Shown here: positions 51,581 to 60,208 of the stretch, one piece after another
Numbering within the stretch: position 1 is the first letter of the stretch
Layout: each line of letters opens with the position of its first letter
Assembly: GCA_947624835.1 (NCBI GenBank)
Contig: CANQLX010000001.1
Span: forward strand, 1-64,000
DNA length: 64,000 nt
Reading direction: 5' to 3'
From: an uncultured Clostridia bacterium
GTDB taxonomy: Bacteria; Bacillota; Clostridia; Oscillospirales; Acutalibacteraceae
The notes under the pieces: model-generated
The model's input: the letters and a program-made list of their open reading frames with translations, nothing else
What the model was told of the DNA's origin: nothing
Databases searched by the model: none
Program-made: the position numbers and the translations under genes

Positions 51581-51772
51581 AACTCCAAAAACAAATCCGT
51601 GGGTATGTCCAGAGGTGGAAGAACCGCAAAAATTCATGCTATTATATATGGACTGGGAAATCCGTAAGAATTTTTGCTTAGCTGCGTAAACGAACATGAT
51701 TCAAAACACGCTGTTGATTTATTAAGCAATGTAACACAACTTTCCAAATTTTTTAAACAAGACCTAATATAA
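51581..51772 (+). pseudogene. IS5-family transposase fragment
   Basis: In one frame, 51581-51772 reads NSKNKSVGMSRGGRTAKIHA, IIYGLGNP, stop, EFLLSCVNEHDSKHAVDLLS, then NVTQ and on to a terminal stop. The SRGGRTAKIHA, LGNP-EFLLS and EHDSKHAVDLL blocks are those of IS5-group DDE transposases. There is one internal stop (51665-51667 region) and both ends are lost, so it is a dead fragment. Confidence 0.85.
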
Positions 51773-51850
51773 CCGAAAAATATTACAACACAAGCTACTC
51801 ATTATGAATTTTATTAAACGGCAATAGGATAGTTTAATATTCTGACTTAT

Positions 51851-52663
51851 TCATTCATTTTTATGCAATAACTTGTCACATATATTAGAATACAGTACTT
51901 CAATTTTTGATAAAGTTTCCTCCGACCATGAATATTCAAACATATACTCGCCGTTATAAAGTATACATTCTTTTTGGGGATTTTCAATAAATCTGTAATA
52001 ATCACAGTCCAAGGATTCCTTTTTTATGCAACAGTAGCCCCTACCGGTCACAAATACATTATCAATTCCTTTTTCTCGGAAAAATGCGTTAAGCTCCATG
52101 ACTGCCTTTCTGTACAGACATTTTACACGTTCGTCATATGGACGGCCGTACCAAAGCTTATCAGTTGCTTCCTCAAGACTTACATGACCGCCGCACTTAT
52201 CTATGCACAAAGCAAGAAGCTCCTTTGCCTTTTTATTGCGAAGTTCCATCCTTTCATCGTCAACAAACAAATCAAATCTTCCAAATGTAACAGCCTTAAG
52301 TCTATGTATTCTCTTATACAAGAGCCAAAAGTTATCAAGCAGATACATCATATCGTTATCTAAATTTCCTGTATTTATAAATCCGTCACATCTGTATCTG
52401 TAAACATTAACGGATTCTTCGTCATTATCACCCAAGAGATATATTACAGTACCTATTCCGCGGGCTTTTATGCTATTTATAATTTCGATGTAATCGTTAT
52501 TTTTTAACGTAACTATTGCAAGATAGATGCGTTCTGTATAAATCAGGTCAATAAATTTATCTTTATCAAAAATACATTCACATTCCAGTTCTGTACAATT
52601 TTTTAAATGTTTAAGTAAATTATTATCAACATTCTCATCTAAACAATATAATAATACCTTCAT
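51851..52663 (-). CDS. SARP/OmpR-like regulator with degenerate receiver domain
   Basis: 270 residues. The first 115 have a CheY-like fold, but the phospho-acceptor Asp position (LAIVTLKNNDY) has Thr, and the N-terminal acidic pocket is reduced to DEN. It should be phosphorylation-independent. Residues about 122-215 form an OmpR/PhoB-type winged helix (VTFGRFDLFVDDERMELRNKKAKELLALCID, VKCLYRKAVMELNAFF, YCCIKKES). The remaining 55 residues look like a short BTAD-like helical stub. No histidine kinase is nearby. AAGGGGG precedes ATG 52663. Direct heptad repeats upstream at 52753-52770 are candidate binding sites. Confidence 0.8.
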   Translation of the reverse strand: MKVLLYCLDENVDNNLLKHLKNCTELECECIFDKDKFIDLIYTERIYLAIVTLKNNDYIEIINSIKARGIGTVIYLLGDNDEESVNVYRYRCDGFINTGNLDNDMMYLLDNFWLLYKRIHRLKAVTFGRFDLFVDDERMELRNKKAKELLALCIDKCGGHVSLEEATDKLWYGRPYDERVKCLYRKAVMELNAFFREKGIDNVFVTGRGYCCIKKESLDCDYYRFIENPQKECILYNGEYMFEYSWSEETLSKIEVLYSNICDKLLHKNE

Positions 52664-53177
52664 TTTTATATCCCCCTTAATTTTTATTATTGGTGATAAA
52701 TATTTTTTACATCACAAATTTTCAATGTTTTTTTATCATTATATAACCTCATGTGTTACCGAAGTGTTACTTATATCAATTTATTGACATCATTATATAA
52801 GTAATTAAATTCAAACATCAAAATATGAGTGTGGTGCCTGTGAAAATAGGTTTATATCTACTCTACAGCGTAATTGTATATAAAATACACTAATCTGTAT
52901 TCTATTTGTATTATATCACAACTTTACTCAATAATCAAATGTGGTTCACTAACGACAAAAAATAAAAAATTGTTTCCGAGCGGTCGTAATTTGATACTGA
53001 GCGGTATAAAATATATAATATAATCATATCATTGGTAAAACAGCTCAATAATTTCATAAAAAATCACTTAAAAAATTTTTAGAAAATTTTACCTGATTTT
53101 TAGATATAAGTAACAAAATGAGCTGATGCTATAAAAATATTGTTAATCCCCAAAACTTTAACATATTTTCTATAATC
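52664..53177. other. AT-rich intergenic region upstream of the SARP-like gene
   Basis: About 500 bases with no convincing gene. It contains the direct repeats at 52753-52770, a plus-strand -35-like TTGACA at 52784-52789, and a 22-codon hydrophobic frame from ATG 52825 to TAA 52891-52893 without a ribosome binding site. A repeated GAGCGGT occurs near 52978 and 52999. Confidence 0.5.
52753..52770 (+). promoter_or_regulatory. Tandem GTGTTAC heptads with 11-bp period
   Basis: GTGTTAC at 52753-52759 and 52764-52770, separated by CGAA. Heptads repeating every 11 bp upstream of a -35 box are the typical binding sites of SARP/OmpR-type proteins, and such a protein is encoded next door. Confidence 0.45.
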
Positions 53178-53178
53178 A

Positions 53179-53203
53179 AAACCACTCGTTGAACGAGTGG
53201 TTT
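53179..53203. repeat. Perfect palindrome AAACCACTCGTT-G-AACGAGTGGTTT
   Basis: 12-bp arms around one base; as RNA or single-strand DNA it would form a hairpin with a small loop. It lies just beyond the TnpA remnant, where IS200/IS605 elements keep their end hairpins. Confidence 0.65.
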
Positions 53204-53254
53204 GCTCTACCCCTCAAGGCGTATTGAAAGTTTATCACCGCATTATTATCACGA

Positions 53255-53274
53255 GCAGCCGCTCAAGCGGCTGC
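53255..53274. repeat. Palindrome GCAGCCGCT-CA-AGCGGCTGC
   Basis: 9-bp arms with a 2-bp centre, overlapping the end of the TnpA remnant; may be a subterminal hairpin of the element. Confidence 0.6.
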
Positions 53275-53462
53275 CATTTTTGCATATTTATTCTCATTAC
53301 CCGTGAACAAGTTAATCTGCTCTTTAAGTGTTAGCTGAGCTTTCATATAATCTTCCTGAGGTTGATTCCTAATGTATTCAAATATTACTTTTTCATTTTT
53401 CCAACCGTATCTACATAGTACCCTCTGCACCATAAATAGTGTGAGAGATGTTTGATTTTCAT
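53263..53462 (-). pseudogene. IS200/IS605 TnpA (Y1 transposase) C-terminal remnant
   Basis: From ATG 53462 (after AAGGAGG) the minus strand reads MKIKHLSHYLWCRGYYVDTVG, then loses frame at an A run: GGAAAAATG should have one more A. In the next frame it continues KVIFEYIRNQPQEDYMKAQL, TLKEQINLFTGNENK and stops at 53265-53263. The HYLWCRGYYVDTVG block is the conserved C-terminal part of TnpA. The HUH and most of the catalytic core are absent. It is a frameshifted fragment. Confidence 0.8.
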
Positions 53463-53465
53463 AGC

Positions 53466-53537
53466 AATAACCTCCTTATGTTTTTGGTAATGTGGTGTCC
53501 AAACCCTTACCAGTAGCCCATAAGGAGGTTATTTTTT
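53466..53537 (+). terminator. Long two-part hairpin with T run
   Basis: AATAACCTCCTTATG (53466-53480) pairs perfectly with CATAAGGAGGTTATT (53519-53533), and TGGTAA (53485-53490) with TTACCA (53507-53512) inside; TTTTTT follows. It looks like an intrinsic terminator on the plus strand. On the minus strand the distal arm is the ribosome binding site of the TnpA remnant, so folding would hide it. Confidence 0.6.
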
Positions 53538-53653
53538 CGACCTCTCGACTCATCCATGCTAAAGTGTGCAAAAATCCAAAGTGCTGAGCACGACTTCAGC
53601 TTTGAATTAAGATTATTTACTTTTACGGAGATGTATAAAAATTCCTGATCATA

Positions 53654-55207
53654 CTATTTTATTTTCATTACACCAAGTGACTGAGGCATCATTACAAGTC
53701 TTTCATTTTCCACACAGGCTTTGCCTATAGAAAAAACAGGAGGATTGCAGTTATACGTGAACGGTACACTTTGCTCTCTGCCCGAAGGATTTACTGCAAC
53801 AATAAAACTTCCTCTTTTGAATATGAACGGATATTTCCCTTTTTCGGCAAATATTACCTCAAAATCACCGTCAGACTGTAAATCTTCATATTCATGACGA
53901 ACAGCAATAACCCTTCTTACTGTATTAAGTACAGAATCAGGATCAGTTTCCTGTGCCTCAACTGTCGGGGCATCTCTGCTCATATCAACAGGAAGATACA
54001 GCTTTTCGGGCGGTGCGGAGGAAAATCCCCTGTTAATGCAGCTGTTCCACTGCATAGGGGTTCGTGTTCCGGTACGGCTAAAACCGCCCTCCTTGCTTAC
54101 AAGTCCTTCAATATACCTCATTCCTATTTCATCACCATAATACAGGAATGGTACACCGGGCATTAAAAATACAAAGGAATATGCAATCTTTGCTTCAAGA
54201 GGAGTAAACATCTTTGTCATTCTCGGCGTATCGTGGTTGCAGGTTATGAAGCTTATGTAGCCTTTCCCCTTTGTTCCCTTAAGATCGCCAAGATATTCTT
54301 CCAGGAATTTAGTTATATCCCCTTTTCCGTTTTTGGAAAATACAGCTTTACATTCCCCTGTTTTGGAATCCATTTCCCTGAAAAGATGTCTATATCCGTT
54401 GTTGTCATGGTCAAGGTAAAAATCAGCATGGAAACCGGCTCCGATTGCGACCTTCGGGTTACACCATTCGGAAATGATTGCCGCTTCGGGATATTCCTCA
54501 TCAAGCATCTTTCTGATATTACGCCATATCTTGCAAGTTTCGGGCTTTTCACCGTCTTCATTTTTCACAAGAGAATCCGCCATATCCACACGAAATCCGT
54601 CACAGCCCATATCAAGCCAAAAACGCATTACATCCTTTATAGCATCTACGGTGGCAGCGCAATCCGGATCCGACGGTGCTTTCTGCCATGCAGGGTGTGT
54701 AATATTATTAAATCCGTAGTTAAGTGCAGGCTGTGAACTGAAAAAGTTTACAAGATAATTTCCGTCCCTGTCAGTTACCCCACATACAAACTTATACTGC
54801 GGCGGAGCCTCCCATACGCTGTCAGTCCAAATATATCTGCCGCTGTATTCATTTTTTTCGGGTTTTTTGCTTTTAATGAACCACTCATTTTGATCTGATG
54901 TATGACCCGGGACAAGGTCGAGGAGTATTTTAATTCCCTTTTCGTGGGCTGCCTTGAAAAGCTGCCTTGCATCCTCATTAGTTCCGTATCTTTCTGCAAC
55001 AAGATAATAGTTTCTTACATCGTATCCTGCATCCATAAACGGGGAATCATAAATCGGGTTAAGCCATACAGCATTACAGCCAAGACTTTTTACATAATCA
55101 AGTTTTGATTCTATTCCCTTAAGATCCCCTATTCCGTCACCGTTGCTGTCGCAATAGGTTTGCGGGTATATTTCATAAAAAACTGCTTTTTTTAACCACT
55201 CCGGCAT
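53654..55207 (-). CDS. GH13 alpha-amylase-family glycosidase
   Basis: 517 residues from ATG 55207, after CGGAGG; the frame to 55249 is not used. The TIM-barrel motifs are LDLVPGHTSDQ (region I variant), GFRVDMADSL (nucleophile Asp), IISEWCNP (acid/base Glu) and TCNHDTPRM (Asp), plus the GDGIGDLKGIESKL entry and GVPFLYYGDEIGMR. There is no signal peptide, so it acts in the cytoplasm on imported maltodextrins or isomalto-type glucosides, like oligo-glucosidases or trehalose-synthase relatives. The subfamily is not fixed. Confidence 0.9.
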   Translation of the reverse strand: MPEWLKKAVFYEIYPQTYCDSNGDGIGDLKGIESKLDYVKSLGCNAVWLNPIYDSPFMDAGYDVRNYYLVAERYGTNEDARQLFKAAHEKGIKILLDLVPGHTSDQNEWFIKSKKPEKNEYSGRYIWTDSVWEAPPQYKFVCGVTDRDGNYLVNFFSSQPALNYGFNNITHPAWQKAPSDPDCAATVDAIKDVMRFWLDMGCDGFRVDMADSLVKNEDGEKPETCKIWRNIRKMLDEEYPEAAIISEWCNPKVAIGAGFHADFYLDHDNNGYRHLFREMDSKTGECKAVFSKNGKGDITKFLEEYLGDLKGTKGKGYISFITCNHDTPRMTKMFTPLEAKIAYSFVFLMPGVPFLYYGDEIGMRYIEGLVSKEGGFSRTGTRTPMQWNSCINRGFSSAPPEKLYLPVDMSRDAPTVEAQETDPDSVLNTVRRVIAVRHEYEDLQSDGDFEVIFAEKGKYPFIFKRGSFIVAVNPSGREQSVPFTYNCNPPVFSIGKACVENERLVMMPQSLGVMKIK

Positions 55208-55650
55208 ATGTAAACCTCCGTTTTGATAAATTTTTATATATTGTATCATAATTCATTATAAAATTCAAGTAATTATATACAAAACACAAATACACAAGTT
55301 TCAGGTAATATTTATGCTGATGTTAAAATTGAAAAATTTGCATTTTTAAAAATTCAAATTGCCAATATGAATATGTAAATACATCGATTTTTTATAATTT
55401 TATAATAAATTCTGCAAGTTTTAAAAAATATCTTGCATTTTTTTATATATAGTGTTATAATATCAATGTTGCACGGACCGGACAGAACTGTAAACTTGTC
55501 GTATGATGAATTGGTGAATGGTTCATTGCGAATATTTAACGATAAGAAAACATAATCTTTATTTCGGATTGCAGACAGCATTTTTGTTTGTTTCGGCAGT
55601 ATAAATAATAGTTGATACGGTTTGCCGTATTTGCGAAAGGGTGAGAGTTT
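55208..55650. other. 443-bp region with the gltB promoter and leader
   Basis: AT-rich left half, then the gltB promoter and a leader of about 183 nt. Within the leader, ATACGG-TTTG-CCGTAT (55615-55630) forms a small hairpin just before the GAAAGGG ribosome binding site. I do not recognise a T-box core or a known riboswitch in it. Confidence 0.6.
55433..55461 (+). promoter_or_regulatory. gltBD promoter
   Basis: TTGCAT (55433-55438), 17 bp, TATAAT (55456-55461). Confidence 0.8.
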
Positions 55651-58600
55651 ATGAAAAGAGAAGAGGAAAAGATCCGTTCAAAGCTTTATTCTCCGAGGTT
55701 TGAACATGATAACTGCGGCATAGGTGCGGTTGTGAATATTAAGGGTATCAAATCACACAATACGGTTGATGACGCTTTGACCATAGTGGAAACTCTGGAA
55801 CACAGAGCTGGTAAGGACGCCGAAGGAAAAACCGGTGACGGTGTCGGTATCCTTCTCCAGGTTTCGCATAAATTTTTCAAAAAAGCAGCAAAAAGAGATC
55901 TTGGCATAACTCTTAATTCCGAAAGGGATTATGCGGTCGGTATGTTCTTCTTCCCACAGAAGGAGCTTGAAAGAAATCAGGCAAAGAAAATGTTTGAGAT
56001 AATTGCCGCTAAGGAGGGGCTTGAGGTTCTCGGCTGGAGAAATGTTCCTTCAAGACCCGAGGTTCTCGGACAGAGGGCAGTGGAATGTATGCCGGCAATA
56101 ATACAGTGCTTTATCAAACGTCCGCCGGATGTAAAGAAGGGAATCGACTTTGACAGACGTCTTTATGTTGCAAGACGTGTATTCGAGCAGTCCAATGAAG
56201 ATACCTATGTAGTTTCCCTTTCGAGCAGAACAATAGTATATAAGGGAATGTTCCTTGTAGGGGATCTCAGAAACTTTTTTCTTGATTTGCAGGATCCCGA
56301 TTATGAATCCGCTATTGCCATGGTTCACTCAAGATTTTCCACGAATACAAATCCGAGTTGGCAAAGGGCTCATCCCAACCGTATGATGGTCCATAACGGT
56401 GAAATAAATACAATCAGGGGAAATGCTGATAAGATGCTTGCAAGAGAAGAAAATATGAAATCAGAGCATCTCAAGGGTAATCTTGACAAGGTAATACCTG
56501 TTGTAAATACAGAGGGTTCAGACTCGGCAATGCTTGACAATACACTTGAATTTCTTGTTATGAGCGGTATGGATCTCCCACTTGCGGTAATGATAACCAT
56601 TCCGGAGCCATGGGATAATAACAAGGCTATGAGCCAAAAGAAGCGTGATTTCTATCAGTATTATGCAACAATGATGGAGCCTTGGGACGGTCCGGCTTCA
56701 ATTCTTTTCTCTGACGGCGATATAATGGGTGCCGTTCTTGACAGAAACGGACTAAGACCTTCAAGATATTATATAACCGATGACGGCAATCTTATCCTCT
56801 CATCAGAGGTTGGAGCTTTGCCTGTTGACCCTGCAAAAATCGTAACGAAAGAAAGACTTCGTCCGGGTAAAATGCTGCTTGTCGATACGGTTGAGGGCAG
56901 ACTCATTGACGATGAGGAAATTAAGGAGCATTATGCAGGCAGGCAGCCATACGGTGAATGGCTTGACAGTAATCTTGTGCGTCTTAAGGACCTTAAGATA
57001 CCCAATATGAAGGTTGAGGAACATAACAGCGAGGACAGAAAGCGTCTGCAAAAGGCCTTCGGCTATACCTATGAGGAGGTCATGACAACAATCCTTCCCA
57101 TGGCAAGAAATGCATCTGAGGCAATCTGTGCAATGGGTACAGACAGTCCCCTTGCAGTTCTTTCAAATCAACCCCAGCCCCTGTTCAATTACTTCAAACA
57201 GCTTTTTGCACAGGTAACAAATCCTCCGATTGACGCTATCCGTGAGGAAATTGTAACGGCAAGTAATGTATTCATAGGCAGGTCGGGTGATATACTTGAG
57301 GAAAAACCTGATAACTGCCGTGTTATGAAAATTCATAATCCTATCCTAACATCTACGGATATACTTAAAATAAAAAATCTGCAAAAGCCGGGTTTCAAAT
57401 CGGCTGTTATTCCGATACTTTACTATAAGAATACAAGACTTTCAAAGGCAATCAACAGATTGTTCATAGAGGCAGACAAGGCATATAATGAAGGAGCAAA
57501 TATACTTATTCTTTCGGATAAGGGTGTTGACGAGAACCATTTGGCTATACCTTCACTGCTTGCAGTATCCGCTTTGCATCAACACCTTGTCGTTACCAAG
57601 AGAAGAACATCTCTTGCCATTGTTCTTGAAAGTGGTGAACCGAGAGAGGTACACCATTTTGCAACACTTCTCGGTTACGGTGCATCGGCAATCAATCCGT
57701 ATCTTGCGCAGGAAACTATACATGAGCTTATCAACGAGGATCTTCTTGATAAGGATTACTATGCCGCTGTCAATGATTATAACAGTGCAGTGCTTCACGG
57801 TATCATAAAAATTGCTTCAAAAATGGGTATATCCACAATAAGATCATATCAGGGCTCACAGATATTCGAGGCAATCGGTCTCGGAGCGGATGTCATTGAT
57901 AAATACTTTACAGGTACAGTGAGCAGAATCGGCGGTATAACCATAAAGGATATAGAGAACTATGTTGACAAGCTCCATACAGAGGCCTTTGATCCTCTTG
58001 GACTCGGTACAGATAATCAGCTTGAAGCAAGGGGAAGTCATAAGTTCAGAAGCGGCAAGGAAGAGCATTTGTATAATCCCATGTCAATATATCTTCTGCA
58101 AAAGGCAACACGCACGGGAGATTATGCAACCTTTAAGGAATATACAAAGCTTATTTCCGAACAGATTGATCATGTCAATATCAGGGGCCTTATGGATTTC
58201 AATTATGCCGAAAAGCCTGTGCCGATTGACGAAGTAGAAAGTGCCGAAAATATAGTGAAGCGTTTTAAAACAGGTGCTATGTCGTACGGCTCAATTTCTC
58301 AGGAGGCTCATGAGGCTCTTGCAATAGCAATGAACAGACTCCACGGAAAATCCAATTCCGGTGAGGGCGGAGAAAGTCCGGAAAGAATTGCCACAAAGGG
58401 AACCAATGAGGATCGCTGCTCGGCAATCAAGCAGGTTGCATCAGGACGTTTCGGCGTAACCTCAATGTACCTGAATTCGGCAAGGGAAATTCAAATAAAA
58501 ATGGCTCAGGGTGCAAAGCCCGGTGAGGGCGGACATCTTCCGGGTGCAAAGGTATATCCGTGGATTGCAAAAACAAGACATTCCACCCCGGGAGTATCGC

Positions 58601-60195
58601 TTATTTCTCCCCCGCCGCACCATGATATATATTCAATAGAGGATCTTGCACAGCTTATCTATGACCTTAAAAATGCCAATAAATCCGCAAGAATATCGGT
58701 AAAGCTTGTTTCGGAATGCGGTGTAGGTACGGTTGCGGCAGGTGTTGCAAAGGCAGGAGCTGAATGTATTCTTATTTCAGGTGCAGACGGCGGTACAGGA
58801 GCTGCTCCGAGAAATTCAATATACAATGCAGGTCTCCCGTGGGAGCTTGGTGTTGCAGAGGCACATCAGACGCTTATACAGAATGGACTGAGAAATAAGG
58901 TTGTTATAGAAACAGACGGTAAGCTTATGACCGGTCGTGATGTTGCCGTTGCTGCAATACTCGGTGCTGAGGAATTCGGCTTTGCCACTGCCCCGCTTAT
59001 CTCTCTCGGCTGTGCAATGATGAGGGTATGTAACCTTGACACCTGTCCTTTCGGAGTTGCTACACAGAATCCGGAATTAAGGGCAAAATTCCCGGGTAAG
59101 CCGGAATATGTAATAAACTTCATGATGTTCATTGCACAGGAGCTTAGGGAATATATGTCAAAGCTCGGTGTAAGAACCCTTGATGAGCTTGTCGGAAGGG
59201 TTGACCTTCTTAAGAGAAAGGATAATATAAAGGGACGTGCAGCTTATGTAGTCCTTGATAATATACTTAATTCAGATTTTGCTTCGGAGAAAATTGATTA
59301 TAACAATAAGAAGCCGTACAATTTCGAGCTTCAGCAGACTCTTGATGAAAAGGTCCTTGTCAAGCAGCTTCTCCCCTCTCTTAAGAAAAAGCAGAAGAAA
59401 ACAGTGACTGTTGATGTTAAGAATACCGACCGTTCGTTTGGAACAATATTCGGCTCGGAAATAACAAAGCTTTACGGTGCGGAGCTTGATGAAGATACCT
59501 ACACGGTTAAATGTAACGGTTCAGGCGGTCAGAGCTTCGGTGCATTTATACCCAAGGGCTTAAGACTTGAACTTGTCGGAGATTCAAACGACTATTTCGG
59601 CAAGGGTCTTTCAGGCGGAAAGCTCATTGTATATCCGCCGAAGGAAAGTAAATTTGATGCAAGTGAAAATATCATAATCGGTAATGTAGCTCTTTACGGT
59701 GCAACAAGTGGTAAGGCATTTATAAACGGAGTTGCAGGTGAGCGTTTCTGTGTAAGAAATTCAGGTGCACTTGCTGTTGTTGAAGGCGTAGGCGACCACG
59801 GCTGCGAATATATGACAGGCGGTAAGGTTGTTGTTCTCGGTAAGACAGGCAAAAACTTCGCAGCAGGTATGTCAGGCGGTGTTGCATTCGTTCTTGACGA
59901 GGACAGGGATCTGTATACAAGACTCAATAAAGAGATGGTTGAATTTACCGAGCTAAGCGAAAAATATGATATAATCGAGCTTAAAGCAGCTATTGAGGAA
60001 CATATTGCGGCGACAGGCTCAAAGAAGGGTAAGCAGATTCTCGATAATTTTGAGGATTATATCCCTAAATTCAAGAAAATTATTCCGCATGACTACAAGA
60101 AAATGATGTCAGCTATTGCTTTCTTTGAAGAAAAGGGACTTTCTGCCGAACAGGCACAGATTGAAGCTTTCTATAAAATTGTAAAGCATAAATAA
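55651..60195 (+). CDS. gltB: Glutamate synthase (NADPH) large subunit
   Basis: 1514 residues, the full alpha subunit. A short propeptide ends before Cys22 in FEHDNCGIGAV, the nucleophile of the class II amidotransferase domain. A central domain and the FMN-binding synthase barrel follow (GEGGESPERIATKG, AKPGEGGHLPGAKVYPWIAKTR, ISGADGGTGAAPR). The 3Fe-4S cysteines are in CAMMRVCNLDTCPFG. The C-terminal GXGXG beta-helix domain ends the protein (GNVALYGATSGKAFINGVAGERF). It converts glutamine plus 2-oxoglutarate to glutamate. GltD follows 13 bp later. It is the core of ammonia assimilation here. Confidence 0.98.
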   Translation: MKREEEKIRSKLYSPRFEHDNCGIGAVVNIKGIKSHNTVDDALTIVETLEHRAGKDAEGKTGDGVGILLQVSHKFFKKAAKRDLGITLNSERDYAVGMFFFPQKELERNQAKKMFEIIAAKEGLEVLGWRNVPSRPEVLGQRAVECMPAIIQCFIKRPPDVKKGIDFDRRLYVARRVFEQSNEDTYVVSLSSRTIVYKGMFLVGDLRNFFLDLQDPDYESAIAMVHSRFSTNTNPSWQRAHPNRMMVHNGEINTIRGNADKMLAREENMKSEHLKGNLDKVIPVVNTEGSDSAMLDNTLEFLVMSGMDLPLAVMITIPEPWDNNKAMSQKKRDFYQYYATMMEPWDGPASILFSDGDIMGAVLDRNGLRPSRYYITDDGNLILSSEVGALPVDPAKIVTKERLRPGKMLLVDTVEGRLIDDEEIKEHYAGRQPYGEWLDSNLVRLKDLKIPNMKVEEHNSEDRKRLQKAFGYTYEEVMTTILPMARNASEAICAMGTDSPLAVLSNQPQPLFNYFKQLFAQVTNPPIDAIREEIVTASNVFIGRSGDILEEKPDNCRVMKIHNPILTSTDILKIKNLQKPGFKSAVIPILYYKNTRLSKAINRLFIEADKAYNEGANILILSDKGVDENHLAIPSLLAVSALHQHLVVTKRRTSLAIVLESGEPREVHHFATLLGYGASAINPYLAQETIHELINEDLLDKDYYAAVNDYNSAVLHGIIKIASKMGISTIRSYQGSQIFEAIGLGADVIDKYFTGTVSRIGGITIKDIENYVDKLHTEAFDPLGLGTDNQLEARGSHKFRSGKEEHLYNPMSIYLLQKATRTGDYATFKEYTKLISEQIDHVNIRGLMDFNYAEKPVPIDEVESAENIVKRFKTGAMSYGSISQEAHEALAIAMNRLHGKSNSGEGGESPERIATKGTNEDRCSAIKQVASGRFGVTSMYLNSAREIQIKMAQGAKPGEGGHLPGAKVYPWIAKTRHSTPGVSLISPPPHHDIYSIEDLAQLIYDLKNANKSARISVKLVSECGVGTVAAGVAKAGAECILISGADGGTGAAPRNSIYNAGLPWELGVAEAHQTLIQNGLRNKVVIETDGKLMTGRDVAVAAILGAEEFGFATAPLISLGCAMMRVCNLDTCPFGVATQNPELRAKFPGKPEYVINFMMFIAQELREYMSKLGVRTLDELVGRVDLLKRKDNIKGRAAYVVLDNILNSDFASEKIDYNNKKPYNFELQQTLDEKVLVKQLLPSLKKKQKKTVTVDVKNTDRSFGTIFGSEITKLYGAELDEDTYTVKCNGSGGQSFGAFIPKGLRLELVGDSNDYFGKGLSGGKLIVYPPKESKFDASENIIIGNVALYGATSGKAFINGVAGERFCVRNSGALAVVEGVGDHGCEYMTGGKVVVLGKTGKNFAAGMSGGVAFVLDEDRDLYTRLNKEMVEFTELSEKYDIIELKAAIEEHIAATGSKKGKQILDNFEDYIPKFKKIIPHDYKKMMSAIAFFEEKGLSAEQAQIEAFYKIVKHK

Positions 60196-60208
60196 GGAGG
60201 GGATTATA

